A stretch of 64,000 bases of DNA from Impatiens glandulifera (GCF_907164915.1 NC_061868.1:48421689-48485688), one strand, 5' to 3'. Shown: positions 44,592 to 58,269, numbered from the stretch's first letter. The notes: generated from the sequence alone by a model not told the origin. Made by a program: numbers and translations.

Positions 44592-46758
44592 TCAACCTTG
44601 GAAAACAACTGAATTTCTTGGCTGAGGTGGACCAATGAACAGTTGGGTCTCCACTTTCTGATGATCATCTGATTGATCCAACTCTTCAAATGTTTTTACT
44701 TTGTTCATCATCTGTGCATTTTCTTCATTGAGTATCCTCTCCTATATTAACAGAAGAAAGAATTAAGACAAGCTAAATTATGCCTTGAAGCTGTGATCAT
44801 TGATCTTACATACTTACCACTTCTTTCAACTGTTCCATCTTCTCTTTAAACACCTGATTCTGATGATGATCACATCCATTTCAAAATCATCATTAGAAGC
44901 ACAAACATTTTGTTCATTGTTGATTTTAAGATTCATATTGAATATGTCTTTTTTTTAATTACTTGGGTTATATATATGACCTACCTTCCTTTCCCTAATT
45001 TTAGATAAAGCTTGGTTTATCTGCTCCTCTAGCTTTATGAACTCATCAGAAGAACAAGACTCCAAATCTTCCCCTAATAACTTTCTGCAGTGCACATATA
45101 TATAGTTAGCAGTTACAATATAATTATTCCAAAGAAAACCTCAAAAATAAGACGTGAAACCTTTTAGAAGCTTCAAGAACCTCAATCTTCTTTGCCAAAA
45201 CATCAGTTTCTTCTTTTGAATGCTGCATGCAGATGCATCAAGGGAAAAAATCATTTTACCATTTTCCAATCGTGCTTTGAGATGTTGAAAAAGGTGAAAG
45301 AAAAAACCTTCATTTTAATTAAGGATGTCTTAATTACCTGCACATTTTCCACCACTTTTGTCGCGCAACTTCCTCCCGGTTCCTTGCAAGTTTTTCCATA
45401 ACGTTGTATTGTCTTCGTAATACTATATAAGTCGTTGGATTGAACATTTGTGATGAATGAAAAAAAAAAAAATACCCAAAAGACTTGTATGTTCATGTCA
45501 CATTCTCAATCATTATGTTAGAACTAAAAACATACCCAAAACAAATGTAAGATGTTCTACTCTTTTGTCTTAATTAGATTGGTTGAATTTGAAGTTATTT
45601 CAACAAATTTCTTTCATAATATATTAAAACTAAAATACGCTTGTACCAATAATTAATCTAATTAAAATCATAAAAATTATTAGAGTAAAGTAATATATAA
45701 TCTCATTTTTTTTATTTAATCAAATTCCAGATAGCCTGATTAAAGAGAGAATTAGTGGTTAGCTAATGTTCCCAAATTAAACCCATTAAGATATTAATTA
45801 TCCAATAACTAATAATACTAATTCAAACTCCTATAAATACTTTTTACAGGCACATATCTCCAAGCTGCAGCTTTTTTATTAACTATTGAACAATTACATG
45901 TCTCTAATTTATAATATACATATTTTTTAAAATGATAATTTCCTAAAGAGATGAAAAATACAAAACCATTTGAGATCAAGTTATAGTTAGAATAATTGAC
46001 TTACCATAAATGTGAAGATCACCTTCTATGTATAGTTAGAAAAACTAAAACAATTAAAATACAATTCATAATATAACTTAGTTATAATGATAATTATTCA
46101 TCAAAATTAAAATATTAAACATCACTAAGGATTAATACTCCAATTCCTTGATACTCATCATAGTTAACCTTGTCTTATCACATATAGTTAAACCTTTATT
46201 TATTTATTTTGTATAATTTTAATTTATTCTTTCTAAGTTTTTCATACAATCTAAAAACAAAACTTACTTGTCAATAAGATACAACCTAAACAAATCATAA
46301 AATAGATACTCATTTGTTGGAATCACAAAGTAAAAAGAATGGTTGAATGAATACTAACTAACCTTCACTATTCATGTGAGTCTCCTACTACTTATTCACA
46401 TTAATTGTATTTTTTGGAGGACCCTAATTTTTCTTTGGGAATGAAATTAGGGTAATTTAATATGATCTTCAAATTAAATAGTGCTCTATATATATAGAAA
46501 AGGGAAACAATCAAAACCCTATAACATGATATGAGATTTCATGATTAAATCTTATTATAAATATATATACCTTGAGGAACTGGAGAACTGATAGAGCTTT
46601 TGGTTTGAAGAGAAGACGATAAGAGCAAGTTCGGCATCGCAAAGAACCGAAAGTTCAAATGCTTTCTTGAGGAGTCCACTTCTTCTCTTTGAAAATGTAA
46701 CTTGCCTTCTAGTGGCTTTTTCTATTCTCTTCATCTCTGTTTTACCCTTTCTCACCAT
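44592..46758 (-). CDS. SOC1-like (TM3 clade) MIKC MADS-box protein
   Basis: Type II MADS transcription factor of 206 residues in six exons: 46758-46571, 45422-45338, 45222-45161, 45084-44985, 44853-44818 and 44741-44592. The MADS domain is complete (residues 1 to about 60: [46 protein letters not shown]). The I region ([11 protein letters not shown]) and a K-box follow ([24 protein letters not shown]..., [18 protein letters not shown]). The C-terminus has [10 protein letters not shown], the SOC1-type motif. Relatives promote flowering or act in roots (SOC1, AGL14/19, AGL42/71/72); which one this is cannot be decided. The first intron is long (about 1.15 kb), as is usual for regulatory introns in the family. 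Exon 2 depends on a non-ideal acceptor (TTATATAG). Convergent with CCS52A. Confidence 0.9.
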
Positions 46759-47018
46759 GATCTATCAAACCACCCAAATCAAAAATGTTTTATTAATAAT
46801 CCAGAATTAGAAATTTAAGACTGGGCAGTACCTTAAAACACAACCTTTCCTAAAATAGGATCAAAGTACGAGATCTCTTTTCTGGGTTGTTATTATCATG
46901 CAGATCTGTGACAAGTATAGAAGAAAATGTTGGATCTTGATTTTTTTGACGTGACTAATTAACACCAGATGATCATATTTTGTTTGTTTTTTTTGGAAAC
47001 CCTAACTTCAGATGATGA

Positions 47019-47042
47019 AGAGAGAGAGAGAGAGAGAGAGAG
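47019..47042. repeat. (GA)n tract upstream of MADS gene
   Basis: About twelve GA dinucleotides (CT on the coding strand) lie 260-285 bp upstream of the MADS ATG, in the likely 5' UTR or leader intron. Such tracts are bound by plant BPC/GAGA-type factors; a regulatory role is inferred. Confidence 0.6.
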
Positions 47043-47159
47043 AAACCCTAAGTAGTATTGTGTGGATGTAAATGTAGCTGAAAAATTATTTATATATGGT
47101 AAAGGAATCATTATTATAATTATTATGTTTATGTTTATAAACTTCTCAGTTCTCACCTT

Positions 47160-50100
47160 TAGTTATAGTATACAATTTCCAGGTTTATAGTATTTTTTAG
47201 ATTTTTAATTTTTAAAAATGATTTATTTTAATTATTTAGATAGAATGATGAAAATATTATTAATGTTTATTAGTGTCTATTTGAACACTTGAATTACATG
47301 AATTAAAATTAGAATTGATATTCAAATTTTAATTTTAAAATAATTAACATTGAATCATAATTATTTATTTCTTTTTTATTATGGTAGGAAATTATCCTAA
47401 CCTAGTAATGGATACTCTTCCATTTAAGTTAACATTTGAAAAAACTAGAATAATTTTATTATAATTTCTATGTTTAAAAATTTTATAATAAAAATCATTT
47501 AAATAAGTATTATTTAGATATGAGGTAGATAAAACCTTCTGAGATAGTAGCTGAAGGCACAGGCATTTTTTCAAGTTTCCATTTCTACTAAGAAAAACAA
47601 ATTATATATATAACAAATCAATAAAAAAAAATGTTTGAAACAAAAATAGAAAGAATAAATATTAGAATTATAATTTCTAAGAAGTGTATAATAGAAATTA
47701 CAAAATTATATTAATTTGAATTATAATTTTATTTCTAATTCTTAATTTTAAATAATATAACAAACATATATAAAAATTAAAATTAAATTCTATAATTCTA
47801 ATTTTAGTATTATCAAACAAACCCTTAATTGTTTTGAAGTGATGTATTAAAAACTGTATTGGATAAAGGCTTAGAAATGAGTTATTCAAATAACTCAGTT
47901 ATTTATTAATTAAAAGGTTAAATTATTATTATTTATTTATTTAGAAAATCACAAATTAATATTGATGAGATATTTGCCAAACGGGGGTCGATTCCCCTGT
48001 GGACGGACACGACACCGTTTGTCGGCAACTCTATTTATCCGTTGGACGTTCTCTCAAGTCTCAACCAAACAAGCCATAAGTTTATCACTTTATCACTTGC
48101 ATGCCAGGTCACGTGTCCGTACAATATTGTCAGACTTGGTGTACGTCTGACACAAGTAATTCTTAATATTATTAAATTTAATATATAGTTTTTAGCCTCA
48201 AAAAGTTAATTCATTATTTAATTGTCACAAATGGTATTCGGAAAGCTAACTAAATTATTTGCAAGAAATTATTGATTATCAGAATGAATAAATTATTTTT
48301 TGTTTAGTTAATTAAAACTGCTTATTAATATTCAAAATGATCATGCCAAGGTCTTTAGATATTTTATTTTACATAATTTGCTTTTAGAACTTCATATAAT
48401 TTATGAAGAACATCTGGCAATGTTTATCATAATTTGTATTAAAACTTAGTTCCATTGGAGGAATTATAAACCCTTTAAAAATTGTCAAAAGATATATATG
48501 GTTTTGATTGATGAAGGTTAATGAAAATAACCCTTATCTAATCAACAAATACTTTATCAATAAAAATATCATATTATTCCTAATTTCAATATTAATTATA
48601 AAGTATATGTTTATTAATTGAACCGAAATAATTCATTTTTCCATTAAAAATAATCTAACCAACCCTACATCAATTAATCAAACAAGCTCTAGGACAATGT
48701 ATGTATATGTTAATGAAACATAACTGAATCCGTTAAATATTGGGCCTATGGGCCATGACTGGCCAAATTCTTTTGACTAGAAGTGCGTAAGCCCAAAAGT
48801 TATACAATTGGGCCTATTTGGGACTTTCATGTAATTTGAAAGTTAAGTATCTGTTTATACTTTTAACTAAAGTATAGGAGCTTCATTAAATTCTACATTT
48901 ATTTATTTCTCGAAATTATATATAATTAAAAAAATAGAATAGGCAGCTGGATATTGACTCCCAACTAATTGTCGAACTTTTTGGTGCCCACCTATAAAAA
49001 ACTATTGTGGGGCCCACTTATTTTATTAATTGGCAATTGGTGGACCCCTCCTCAGGCTGTATCGAGAGTTCTTGTGGGGCCCTTTAAGCCCTTAAGCCCA
49101 CACAAAGCACGCGTATGCGTAGGTTTCCACGTGACAGCTGGATTTTTTGGACCTACAACTTTCACCCATTATCTTTTCATTTTTTTATTTTTATTTCTTC
49201 TGATGTCATCTTTCGTCAATAACCCTAAAGACTTGTTTGTTTTGATTTTTCTAATTATTTTATTTTATTGTGAATAAAATATCTTTTTTATAGATATTAA
49301 AATTATTTAATTTGGGAAATGGGAAGAAAGGGGCCCACAAGTAAGAGGGGGTAATGGTGGGGACAAAGAAACGCCTTCCACGGCCATTAGTGAGTGGTCG
49401 ACCGACGGCCGGGTCCACCACCTCGCCTGCTTCTACTCCGGTGGGTGGGGGCCCATTCTTTGTAACACGTGCACATCTCCCTCTCTCTCACGTGCAACTA
49501 TTCCCCTCTCCCTCCCCTTCTATATAGTAGAATATCTAACTTATCCTAATTAACTTTAGTTAATATAGTTTAATTCTCCCTTTAAATGACTATGCAAATC
49601 AACCCAAAAAGATAAAAAAGATAAAAAATAATTAATAAAGAAAACCATAATTAGATAAGAAGACAAATTTAAAAGTCCCCCTCAATTAACATTCATTATA
49701 AGTTAGTTGCCAGCACTAATTCTTACTTAAGATAAACTTGATATATTAGCTATCTATATCTATATAAAAATTTCCACCATTTTAAATTAACCAATAATAT
49801 ACTCTAAGACTTGTATCATAGAGCTCGAAAAAATGTTTAAAAAATGGAAAATCTTGATAAAGTTAGATTTAAATTAATACTTTTATTCATAAATGTTGAA
49901 TGAATCATTTTCTATATGTTAGAAAGCCATGGGTATTAGTTCATTAAAGATAACTATTTAATGTGACAAGGCCTTGTTGAAAACATATACATTTTAATTT
50001 ATTTTTCATCCTATCAATACAATTTCAAATGAATTCTAAAAGTTTGTTTGATCTTATTATTATTATTATTAACTTTTTGAAATTCCAGGTTTTATTTATT

Positions 50101-50610
50101 TTTAATAATCTAGTCACTCAAGTCTTAAATTGATATATTTATTATATTCTTATAAAATTTAATTAAATGTAATACTTTATAATAATTAAACAAATAACAT
50201 GTATTTTCTTAAAACAATTTTTTTCAAAAAAAAATCTCAAATAACCAATATCAATCAAACAAGCCCTATCTTATAAAATGATGGGGTTGGAATTTGGAGT
50301 AATAATTAATTTGAAAAAAAGTCATAGGGGAGTAAGGTTGATATTATTACAAGAAAAGAAAATTAATTGTAGAGTAGTAATTAATTAATGATATATATTT
50401 TTAATCTAAGAATAATTATATCCTTTTTATTATTATTATTATTGAAATTAAGTAGCACACGAATTGAACAAGCTTCCTAACATCAATTAATAAACATACA
50501 AATTACCAAATTTTCCATCCAAATTATTACATGCCCTATGATATGATCTTCTCTGCTCTGCATGAATAATCCATGCATAATTTGTACTATGAAATGAATA
50601 ATGCTCTTTG
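47160..50610. other. Intergenic DNA, no gene seen
   Basis: A/T-rich, with two less A/T-rich islands. The first (48960-49160) and the second (49320-49530) contain GGGGCCC, CCACGTGAC and two CACGTGCA motifs, which look promoter-like. No convincing plus-strand reading frame follows. The 102-codon frame at 48969 has no domain, and I reject it as a gene. Confidence 0.45.
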
Positions 50611-50616
50611 TCTAAA

Positions 50617-51738
50617 TCATGATTTTGAAGAAGATGGCTCTGATTGTTGATGATTAATGCTCCTCCCCATAAACTGCAACTCCCTTTTATCATAAATCTC
50701 CAACGAGAAATCTCTCAACATTTGGGTTTTTCCTCCTCCTCCGCCGCCGGAGCTCATACTTGCCGGCGCCATTGTTGATTTCTTATTCTTTCCTGTTTCC
50801 GCCGTCTCTGGGCTAAATCCCATCTCCGCCGTCGCCGGAGCCGCCTCTCTGATGACCGGTACAGGTACTGGTGAAGTGGAAACGAATGAGGTCATTGGCC
50901 TTGCAGCGATATTGAATACCGGCGTCATCGAAGGGGATATTGTCCAAAGCTGCGGCTGATTTAAGTTCGAATGGGAGCTGCCGGCGGCGGCGGTGGGCGG
51001 TATCATCCATATTGCGTTAGAGGGTATCATTAAACCGGCGTTGCTGACAGCCCAAACCGGCACTAGATTCTGAGTTGGTACTACTGCGGCGGCGGGGATT
51101 GAAGTGGGTCCAACCGGAGCAAGTCCAACTGTCTGTGAAACACCGTCGTTAGCCGTAGTTACGTCGTAGAATTCACTGTTTGAAGGTCTTCTTCTTTTTT
51201 TATTAGAAGCTAATTGAATATCTGAATCTGGACTAATCGTGGGTGTAGCAGGAATCTTCAAAGTTCCGGCGACAGACACAGCAATCGCCGGCACAGTTCC
51301 GGTACCGGTAGCTTCAATAATAGCTTCCTCCGAATGCTCAAGCAACCATCTCACCGTTTCCCCGTCGGATTTGTGTCCAAGTTCCCTTGTCAGCTGAAAG
51401 ATACGGGCGGCGCAAGCAGCCGGTATTCGGATTCTCCGACCTCGTCCCTCCACCTTAGTATGTCGATCCTTATTAGACGATCTCCGTACAGAACTGTTGA
51501 CCACCGGTAACGCCGCGTTTGGCGCTGGTGGCGGCGGCGGCGGATGAGCTTGCTTAAGTTGAACCATAGGCATCTGCGGCGGCGGGTTATTGATGAGTGG
51601 CTTCTGACCCGGATATTCAGGATCCATGTGAAACGGTTCTTCCTTCATGTTAGTAACGGCGGCCGGCGTAGGTTCATGTTCGCCGGCGGTTAGATCGGAA
51701 GGTCCGCCGTCATATTCGTTGTGATGTGGAGAAGGCAT
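50617..51738 (-). CDS. Class I TCP transcription factor (TCP9/19-like)
   Basis: Intronless gene for 373 residues. The TCP domain spans about 89-143: basic [33 protein letters not shown], then helix-loop-helix [18 protein letters not shown]. The class I (PCF) type is shown by the four-residue-shorter basic region ([16 protein letters not shown]) and by [10 protein letters not shown] following the domain. The N-terminus has a proline run (about 66-72). The C-terminal part is low in structure, with Pro, Ser and Ala, and KKRRRPS (a possible nuclear signal) just after the domain. Class I TCPs bind GTGGGNCC sites and regulate growth, cell proliferation and hormone output. A TATA-like CCCTATAAAG lies about 75 bp upstream. 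Confidence 0.95.
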   Translation of the reverse strand: MPSPHHNEYDGGPSDLTAGEHEPTPAAVTNMKEEPFHMDPEYPGQKPLINNPPPQMPMVQLKQAHPPPPPPAPNAALPVVNSSVRRSSNKDRHTKVEGRGRRIRIPAACAARIFQLTRELGHKSDGETVRWLLEHSEEAIIEATGTGTVPAIAVSVAGTLKIPATPTISPDSDIQLASNKKRRRPSNSEFYDVTTANDGVSQTVGLAPVGPTSIPAAAVVPTQNLVPVWAVSNAGLMIPSNAIWMIPPTAAAGSSHSNLNQPQLWTISPSMTPVFNIAARPMTSFVSTSPVPVPVIREAAPATAEMGFSPETAETGKNKKSTMAPASMSSGGGGGGKTQMLRDFSLEIYDKRELQFMGRSINHQQSEPSSSKS

Positions 51739-51807
51739 ATTATGAATTATGATCTAATAGTAGAAAGAAAGGGAAGAAAGGAGGAAGACGGTTGAGCTTT
51801 AGTATGG

Positions 51808-51818
51808 CTTTATAGGGT
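51808..51818 (-). promoter_or_regulatory. TATA box of TCP gene
   Basis: On the minus strand CCCTATAAAG lies about 70-80 bp before the ATG at 51738. Confidence 0.55.
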
Positions 51819-52269
51819 AACCTAAATAGAAAGTGAGAGATAACTAATGGTGTTTTTTTTTTCTTTTTCTTTTTTCTTTTAGAGAGATAAACTGTATATC
51901 ATGTCCATTTGCCAAAACAAAGAAGATAATCAAACCCTAGAATGTGTCACAACTATATTATTATTTTCATTAATAATGTCTATTTGGATTTATTTATTTT
52001 AACCCAAAATGAGTGCTTCTTAAAAAGGCTCTTTAACTAAGTTAAATTGATATTTTATTTTATTTTATTTTATTTTAAACACGATAATTTATAATCGTTA
52101 AGACAACACTTAATGAAAGGATGAAAATGTTATTATTTATATTTAGCCATCACCACCTTAAGATAATTTGAAAAAAATAAAGAAAAGGAAAGGGGGTCCG
52201 GATCGGGTGTGGGGGTATTTTTAGTGAGAATGGGGCCTACTAGTAGAGGCAGTGGGAGAAGTAGGTTGG

Positions 52270-52281
52270 CGACACGTGTCG
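52270..52281. promoter_or_regulatory. Palindromic G-box upstream of TCP gene
   Basis: CGACACGTGTCG is a perfect 12-bp palindrome with an ACACGTGT ABRE/G-box core, about 530 bp upstream of the TCP start. Functional linkage is inferred from proximity only. Confidence 0.45.
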
Positions 52282-52399
52282 AAAGGAGGTGTGGTGGCCA
52301 AGTTTGATTATGTTATCAGAAGTGGACCACCATTGCTAAGGTGGGGGCCAGTTGGGCACCGTTTAGGGCTCCACCCATTACCATTTATTTATATTATTA

Positions 52400-53340
52400 A
52401 TTAATAAATTAATTAATTATTTAAAAGGGAAAAAAGGGAATATCCCTTTCAATACCATCCCAAACACTCCACACTGTCTGTCTTACTGTGAGTGACTAAG
52501 ACTTACTTTATTTATTTTTATTCATCGATTTTTTAAATTAATCCCAACTTATCTTTATCAATAAAACAAACTTATCCTTCAATTATTATTATTATTATTA
52601 TTATTTCTTTTCCCCAGTAAGTAATATTTTTTTAACACTTATCTCTCACTTATTATATTTTGTTTAAATATAACTCTCATCAACATTTTTTTTATTTTAC
52701 TTCAGCCATTAATACATTTATTTTTAATAATGATCCTGTTCAATTTTATTTTTAAATAATCAGAAATATCTTCTCGATATATGTTTTTTTAATAAATAAT
52801 TTAATTTAGTGAATAATCAAAAGATCCTAAAAACAATAGGCCCAGAAGAATTTAGAATGGACGGTCAGTCGTCTCAGACCCAAAGAAATTAAAATATAAT
52901 AATAAATGTTATAGGCCCGGAACTTGACTGGATTAGAAATTATGATAACAAAACAAAATGTATTAAGTTAAGTTTGTTGAAACAACCCTAATACATGTCA
53001 AATATAATAAAGATTTAAGATGTTATAATATTGCTCCCATGTCCTTTAAAAATAAAATGGTATGATTTTAGGATATTAAAGAAATTAAATTTGTTTAAAT
53101 CTTAAACTAATTAAATTCTTACTATTTAAAATTTTTGACAAGATTTTAGATTTTATGTTATTTTACAAATAAAAATAAATAAATTTATATTTATAAATTA
53201 AAAACAATTTAAAAAGATGAATTAATATAATTGATTTTATAATATCATTTACTCATTATTTTTTAATTAATTATATATACATTTTTTTAAATGATCAATA
53301 TATAATAAATAATATTAAACTCTTGATTTCTCAAGTTTAC
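52400..53340. other. AT-rich intergenic DNA
   Basis: An (ATT)n stretch lies near 52580-52605. I see no gene. Confidence 0.5.
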
Positions 53341-53341
53341 A

Positions 53342-54556
53342 ATTAATTAATGGGAAGAATGCCAATTTTACACACCAAGTTGTAAGAAGGTGTCAAATTT
53401 ACTTATTAAGTATCAAAATTCTATTTATACCTATTAACTTGTAAAAAAATGTCAAATTTATTTGAAATAACAGAAATATTAAACACCGTCAAAAATTTTG
53501 CCACATGTAATATCCACATATTTTTTTTATTTATTTTTATATTGTCATTACTTTGATTATTTTTTCATTTAAACAAAACATTAAAAATTGTCCTTATCCA
53601 TTCTTTCTCTCTCTTATTCCACAATTATCCATTTTTTTTCTTAATTTCCCTCTTCATCTCCTCTCTAATATGTATAGGGAGTGCATAAATAAGTCCATTC
53701 CTAAAATGAAATTGAGACCATATCTTTGTAATAAAATCATTCAACCTCTATCCCTAATTTAATTCAAATGGAGATATAAACATAATCTCTTTATATTATA
53801 AATCAAAAATAATTTATATTAAATTGAGTCTTTATAACTATCTAAAAAAACTGTAAAACTAATAATTGAACTACAACAAGTTCAACTAAAATGACATTAC
53901 ATGATTCAAAATGAATTATGTGTGACAAAAATTTACTGTGAATTTAATATAATCTATTAATTTTGAATCATGTAATTTCCTGAACCTGTTGTAGTTCAAT
54001 TCTTAATTTTATATATTTTTTGGTTTGGTTAGATATAAAGACAACTTAATATAATTTATTTTTGGTTTATAATATAAAGAGATTGTGTTTATCTCTCTTT
54101 CCATTTGAATTAAAAGTGGATAAAATAATATACGATAATATGATAATATGATGTGTAGAGAGATAGAGGTCAATAAACCTTAATTTCATTAATTAATTTC
54201 ATTTTAGGAAAAATAATCAATCGATCCCTATGGAGATGGAGATGGAGATGGAAATGGAAAAAGAAAAGTTCAAAGAAAATGAATAATTGTGAGATAAAGA
54301 GAGAGAAAAAATGAATAAAGAAAGATTTAATGTTTTATTTAAATTGAAAAATAATTAAAGTAATGTCAATTTTAAAAAAAATGGATATTACATGTGGCAA
54401 AAAAATTGACGGTGTTTAACATTTCCGTTATTTTAAATAAAATTGACACTTTTTAACAAGTTAGTATATATAAATAGAATTTTGATACTTAATAAGTAAA
54501 TTTGACACCTTCTTACAAGTTGGTGTGTAAAATTGACATTCTTCCCATTAATTAAT
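53342..54556. mobile_element. 1195-bp fold-back element with 10-bp target duplication
   Basis: The element spans 53352-54546 and is flanked by a perfect 10-bp ATTAATTAAT (53342-53351 and 54547-54556). The outer inverted repeats start GGGAAGAATG and remain alignable for roughly 190 bp (TTACACACCAA, AGGTGTCAAATTTACTTATT, ACACCGTCAA, ATGTGGCA blocks). Complementarity continues inwards (CATTCCTAAAATGAAATT pairs with AATTTCATTTTAGGAA; AATTGAACTACAACA pairs with TGTTGTAGTTCAATT). The whole element could therefore form one long hairpin. It has no coding capacity. The duplication size fits Mutator-type fold-back MITEs. Confidence 0.85.
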
Positions 54557-54888
54557 TGCACCCACAACCAACAAAAGTATAACTCATGACAATTGAAACT
54601 ATATTGAAGCCACATTGGTCATGATCACTAAAATCTAAGCACATGGTTGCTCTTAAATAGAGAAGAAAAAAAAGTCAGCAAATATTTGCTACAATCTGAT
54701 AATATTAAACAACACTATCCATAAAAAGGAAATAAACAAACCGACATAAAAAAGAGGAAAAAGCAATTTAATGACTGTCTGGTTGGCTGTTTGTTGATGG
54801 ATCAAGCCAGCCTACCCACCCACCCAAACTGCATTGATAGAGGTTCGACGGATTATTTGAAATTTCTGAATCCAATTGGCTAACATGA

Positions 54889-57800
54889 TTAATGACCATT
54901 GGCCAAAGACCCATTCACATTAGGACCAACCGGTTTCCTTTCATAAAACCTCCTGTACTTTGAGTCAACTTCGGTTAGGTAATAGGTACCCGGCCATAGA
55001 AGGCTACAGTCCTTGTTCGTCACAAAGTCCTTCCCTCCATACCTGTGCTCCATTAGCTTCAAATTTTCCACAAATTTTTCTGGAGTAATCTGTTCAGTAC
55101 ATAACCATTTCAGATCAGATTATTATTATTTATATATATATATAAAGTTAATATTAGATATATACCTCATTCCTTGACTTCAATTTCTCACCAACATTCA
55201 TCACATTTGCGATGTTTGACAAGCTAAAACGACTATCATCAACTTCACGCATGCGGAATGAGAACATGGTGGCGGTTAAACCACTTCCATATGAAAACAT
55301 AACTACCCTGTTTCCTACCTGGAAGATAATTAAGTCATTTTAAATAACAATATTTTATCCAATAAACTAACTGAACTTAATTCATGTTTTACCAGTGAAC
55401 TATGCTTGTTGTGAACAAGGGACACAAATGCTGCGTAGAGAGATGCGGTATACATGTTTCCGATTTGCTTTGGTACGAGAGTTGTCGGTTGAACCTTTGC
55501 ATCGTATAATGACTTTGCAAGCTGCTGTGATACCTGTGAATATCAATAAAGCTGAGCCAACTATGCTAGAAAAACAAAAGGAGAAGAAAGATTCAAATAT
55601 ATATGTGGATATTGAAGAAGAAGAAGAAGACAAACCTTCTCAAGGTCTCGGCTCTGGTAACTTTCATCATCGGTAAGAGTAGAAAACGGGGCTAGCTTTT
55701 CTTTAGCAGCCTCATCAACAGAACTGTTATAATAGTGCAGTGAAATGGATTAGTCAACAAGGTAGGTAAATAAATCAGATTGAATAAAATGATTTGAAGA
55801 TAGTTTAAGAACCTTGCACCCTTCAAAAAGTCATTGACTAATAGGCGAGCAAAACTCTTCTGCACAAGCTGCATAGAAAAGAAGGGTATGTCAAAAATGT
55901 ATGCTTGAATTAGACTTAAAATTCAAGGGCTTCTTTGATAAAGGGTTATTCGGTTTTAATCAAATAATTTCCTTTATTTCATCTTTATTCAAATCTTCAA
56001 CTACAAATCTACGATACGCAAATACCCTTACTTTTATCTTATAACATTTTAAATTATTATATACAAAAGAGAATTTAGTCATTTAACCCAAATAATATAC
56101 TTTCTCATCAAACAAGGTTTCTCGAGAACATCGGATTATTTGAAGAAAAAAATATCCTACATCAAACAAGCTCTTGGTCTAATTCATTTGAATATGTTTC
56201 GTTAGGGGGAATTGCAATTGGGGTCATATTCCAAATCATTTGTTTGTTTGATGACTTGAAACAAAGAAAATATAGCCTTTTAAGATAAGTATTTTAATGG
56301 ACTAAGTAAGGGAGTGGATACCTTGTTGTAAGGAGAATGAAAGACAAAGTATTCAGCATCGTCAAGTGAGAATTGTTTACCCTCTAACTTCTCATACCTA
56401 CACACGACAAGCATAATAAGATATATGTTGCTGCAAGCATAAAATTTCAAATATAAACTAAGATGTCTTGGAAAGCAGGAACAAACTTTTTGCAGTAACG
56501 TGTATAGCACGAATCAAGGGCCATCAGATAGCAGGTCTGAGAAAGCTTTCCATCAACAACCTACAATATACATATAAACATTTGCTTATAAGGATGCAAA
56601 AGGGAAATTTAATAATAACACAGATTCTGCATAAATGGGATATAAGATATTATTATAATTACCGGATATTCACTAGCAAGATCGGGTTTGTAAAAGTCAT
56701 AGACATGAAACATATGACTTGCTCTAAATTTACTTTCAAAGGCTATAGGTGCATCAGGCCCTATCAGGATTGCGATAGCTGCAGCTCCTCCAGTGGGTCT
56801 AGCCGGTCCTTCTGCATACACCTGATTTTAAAAATACATAAATTGAGTTAATTCATGCCAAGCCCCCAAAAATTGAGCACCTAAATCAACCAGAAAAAGT
56901 AAATTTACCGCACTGTCTGTGCAGACAACAAGTCCATATCGCCCATCCCATGAGCTGCTCTCCACCCAGTTAACACAATTGAACAAAGCGGCTGTGCCAC
57001 CATAGCAAGCATTTGTTGAATCAACACCTTCAATATCGGTATTTCCACTTTTCTGTTTGTTAAGAAAACATATCAAACAAATAGAATTATGACTAAAAAC
57101 AGAACATAATCCATGTATAAATAATGACACCCAAAATCAATTTGTGTGAAATGTAGCTGTTTGCATATAACAATAAGCATTCAAAGATGATACCTCAAAA
57201 ATTTGCATCAAGAAAGTCTTTATAGACTTGCTTTTATCTATAACTGTCTCACTCCCAACTTCAAGTCTACCGATTTGTGAATGATCAATATTATACTTCT
57301 CCAACAGGGAGGAAACAGCAGTCAAACTGAAAATCACATAATTAAATTCTCATTAGCAATTTAAAATTCAAACAGCAAGTGAATGAACATAATTAAAGGC
57401 AGAAAGCAGCTATGTTAAAAGTTCTAAAACTTTTCTATCATAAGTAGTAGATCTTTCAGAGACAGTTAAGAAGATGAAAACCTCATGGAGATCACATCTT
57501 CCACCTCTTGACAAAAGGCCATGCAATCTTGTCCAAGTCCAATTGTATATTTCCCCTTACTTGCTCCATCATGTGCCTCCAAAGCTTCCTGATTATTAAA
57601 ACTTTTAGTTCCATATAACAACAGGTAATGTTATTGACAACAGTTGAGAACAGATCAACTATGCCAAAACATCGAACTGCAATCGAGTAAAATGACCTAA
57701 TGAGTAGACAAATTCATTATTTTAACGGTCACAGATCCGGAATCGATTCGGAAGAATTCCTCAACATTCATCACGTCATTTTAAGTAAAGAATTCATAGA

Positions 57801-57993
57801 ACAAGCATCAACAGCATACAGAAACTTCTACATTTTCACCTCTGGTGCATCTTTCCAAGTGCATGCTCATAGTAAGAGAAAACGATTGGACTGTAAGTTT
57901 GAGTTGATGAAATAGACTGACCTGTTGAACACAAGTTGGAGGAAAGTAGATCTCCATGGCGAGAATTCCTACATTTTTCTGCTGCGAAGCCAT
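54889..57993 (-). CDS. HMGS: Hydroxymethylglutaryl-CoA synthase
   Basis: Cytosolic enzyme of the mevalonate pathway that condenses acetyl-CoA with acetoacetyl-CoA to HMG-CoA, feeding sterol and other isoprenoid synthesis. Length is 467 residues in twelve exons: 57993-57922, 57588-57482, 57326-57194, 57052-56909, 56821-56663, 56560-56487, 56397-56322, 55868-55813, 55723-55636, 55533-55393, 55318-55166 and 55089-54889. The start is [19 protein letters not shown], as in plant HMGS. The catalytic cysteine is Cys120 in [15 protein letters not shown], and the catalytic histidine is His250 in VFHSPYNK. Further family blocks are [21 protein letters not shown] ([19 protein letters not shown]), [14 protein letters not shown] and [17 protein letters not shown], and the tail ends NGH. 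Length and exon frames are complete, so it looks functional. A TATA-like TATTTATAAA lies at 58221-58230 on the minus strand. Confidence 0.96.
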
Positions 57994-58220
57994 TTCCTTG
58001 TCCTGAGTTCAAGCTCTGAATTCTCCGAATAAGAAACGGATCAGAGAAAAGAGAGATATTCTCAGTCACTAAATTATCTCGAGATCGAGATATTGATATG
58101 TAGAGAAAGAACAAAACGCAAGCGATAAGAACTGGTGATCTCTCAAATCGCAAAACGCAAAATCGCAGAGAGAGAGAGAGACTAGGAACGGTGCGACGGA
58201 GTTCGTAGTTTTTCACTTGA

Positions 58221-58230
58221 TTTATAAATA
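58221..58230 (-). promoter_or_regulatory. Probable TATA box of HMGS gene
   Basis: On the minus strand TATTTATAAA lies 228 bp upstream of the ATG. The intervening stretch contains a CT-rich leader (TCTCTCTCTCTC near 58170), as expected for a plant 5' UTR. Confidence 0.5.
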
Positions 58231-58269
58231 GGAAGGACCGAGATATTGCCAGCTCTCTCAAATGAAGCT

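Noticed and set aside
48969..49277. 102-codon open frame in a less A/T-rich island
   Set aside because: No recognisable domain, a hydrophobic low-complexity end and no splice partners; the island looks more like regulatory DNA.
53553..53762. Open frames inside the 53.3-54.5 kb element
   Set aside because: They lie in the arms of the fold-back element and have no domain; the mirror arm does not keep them.
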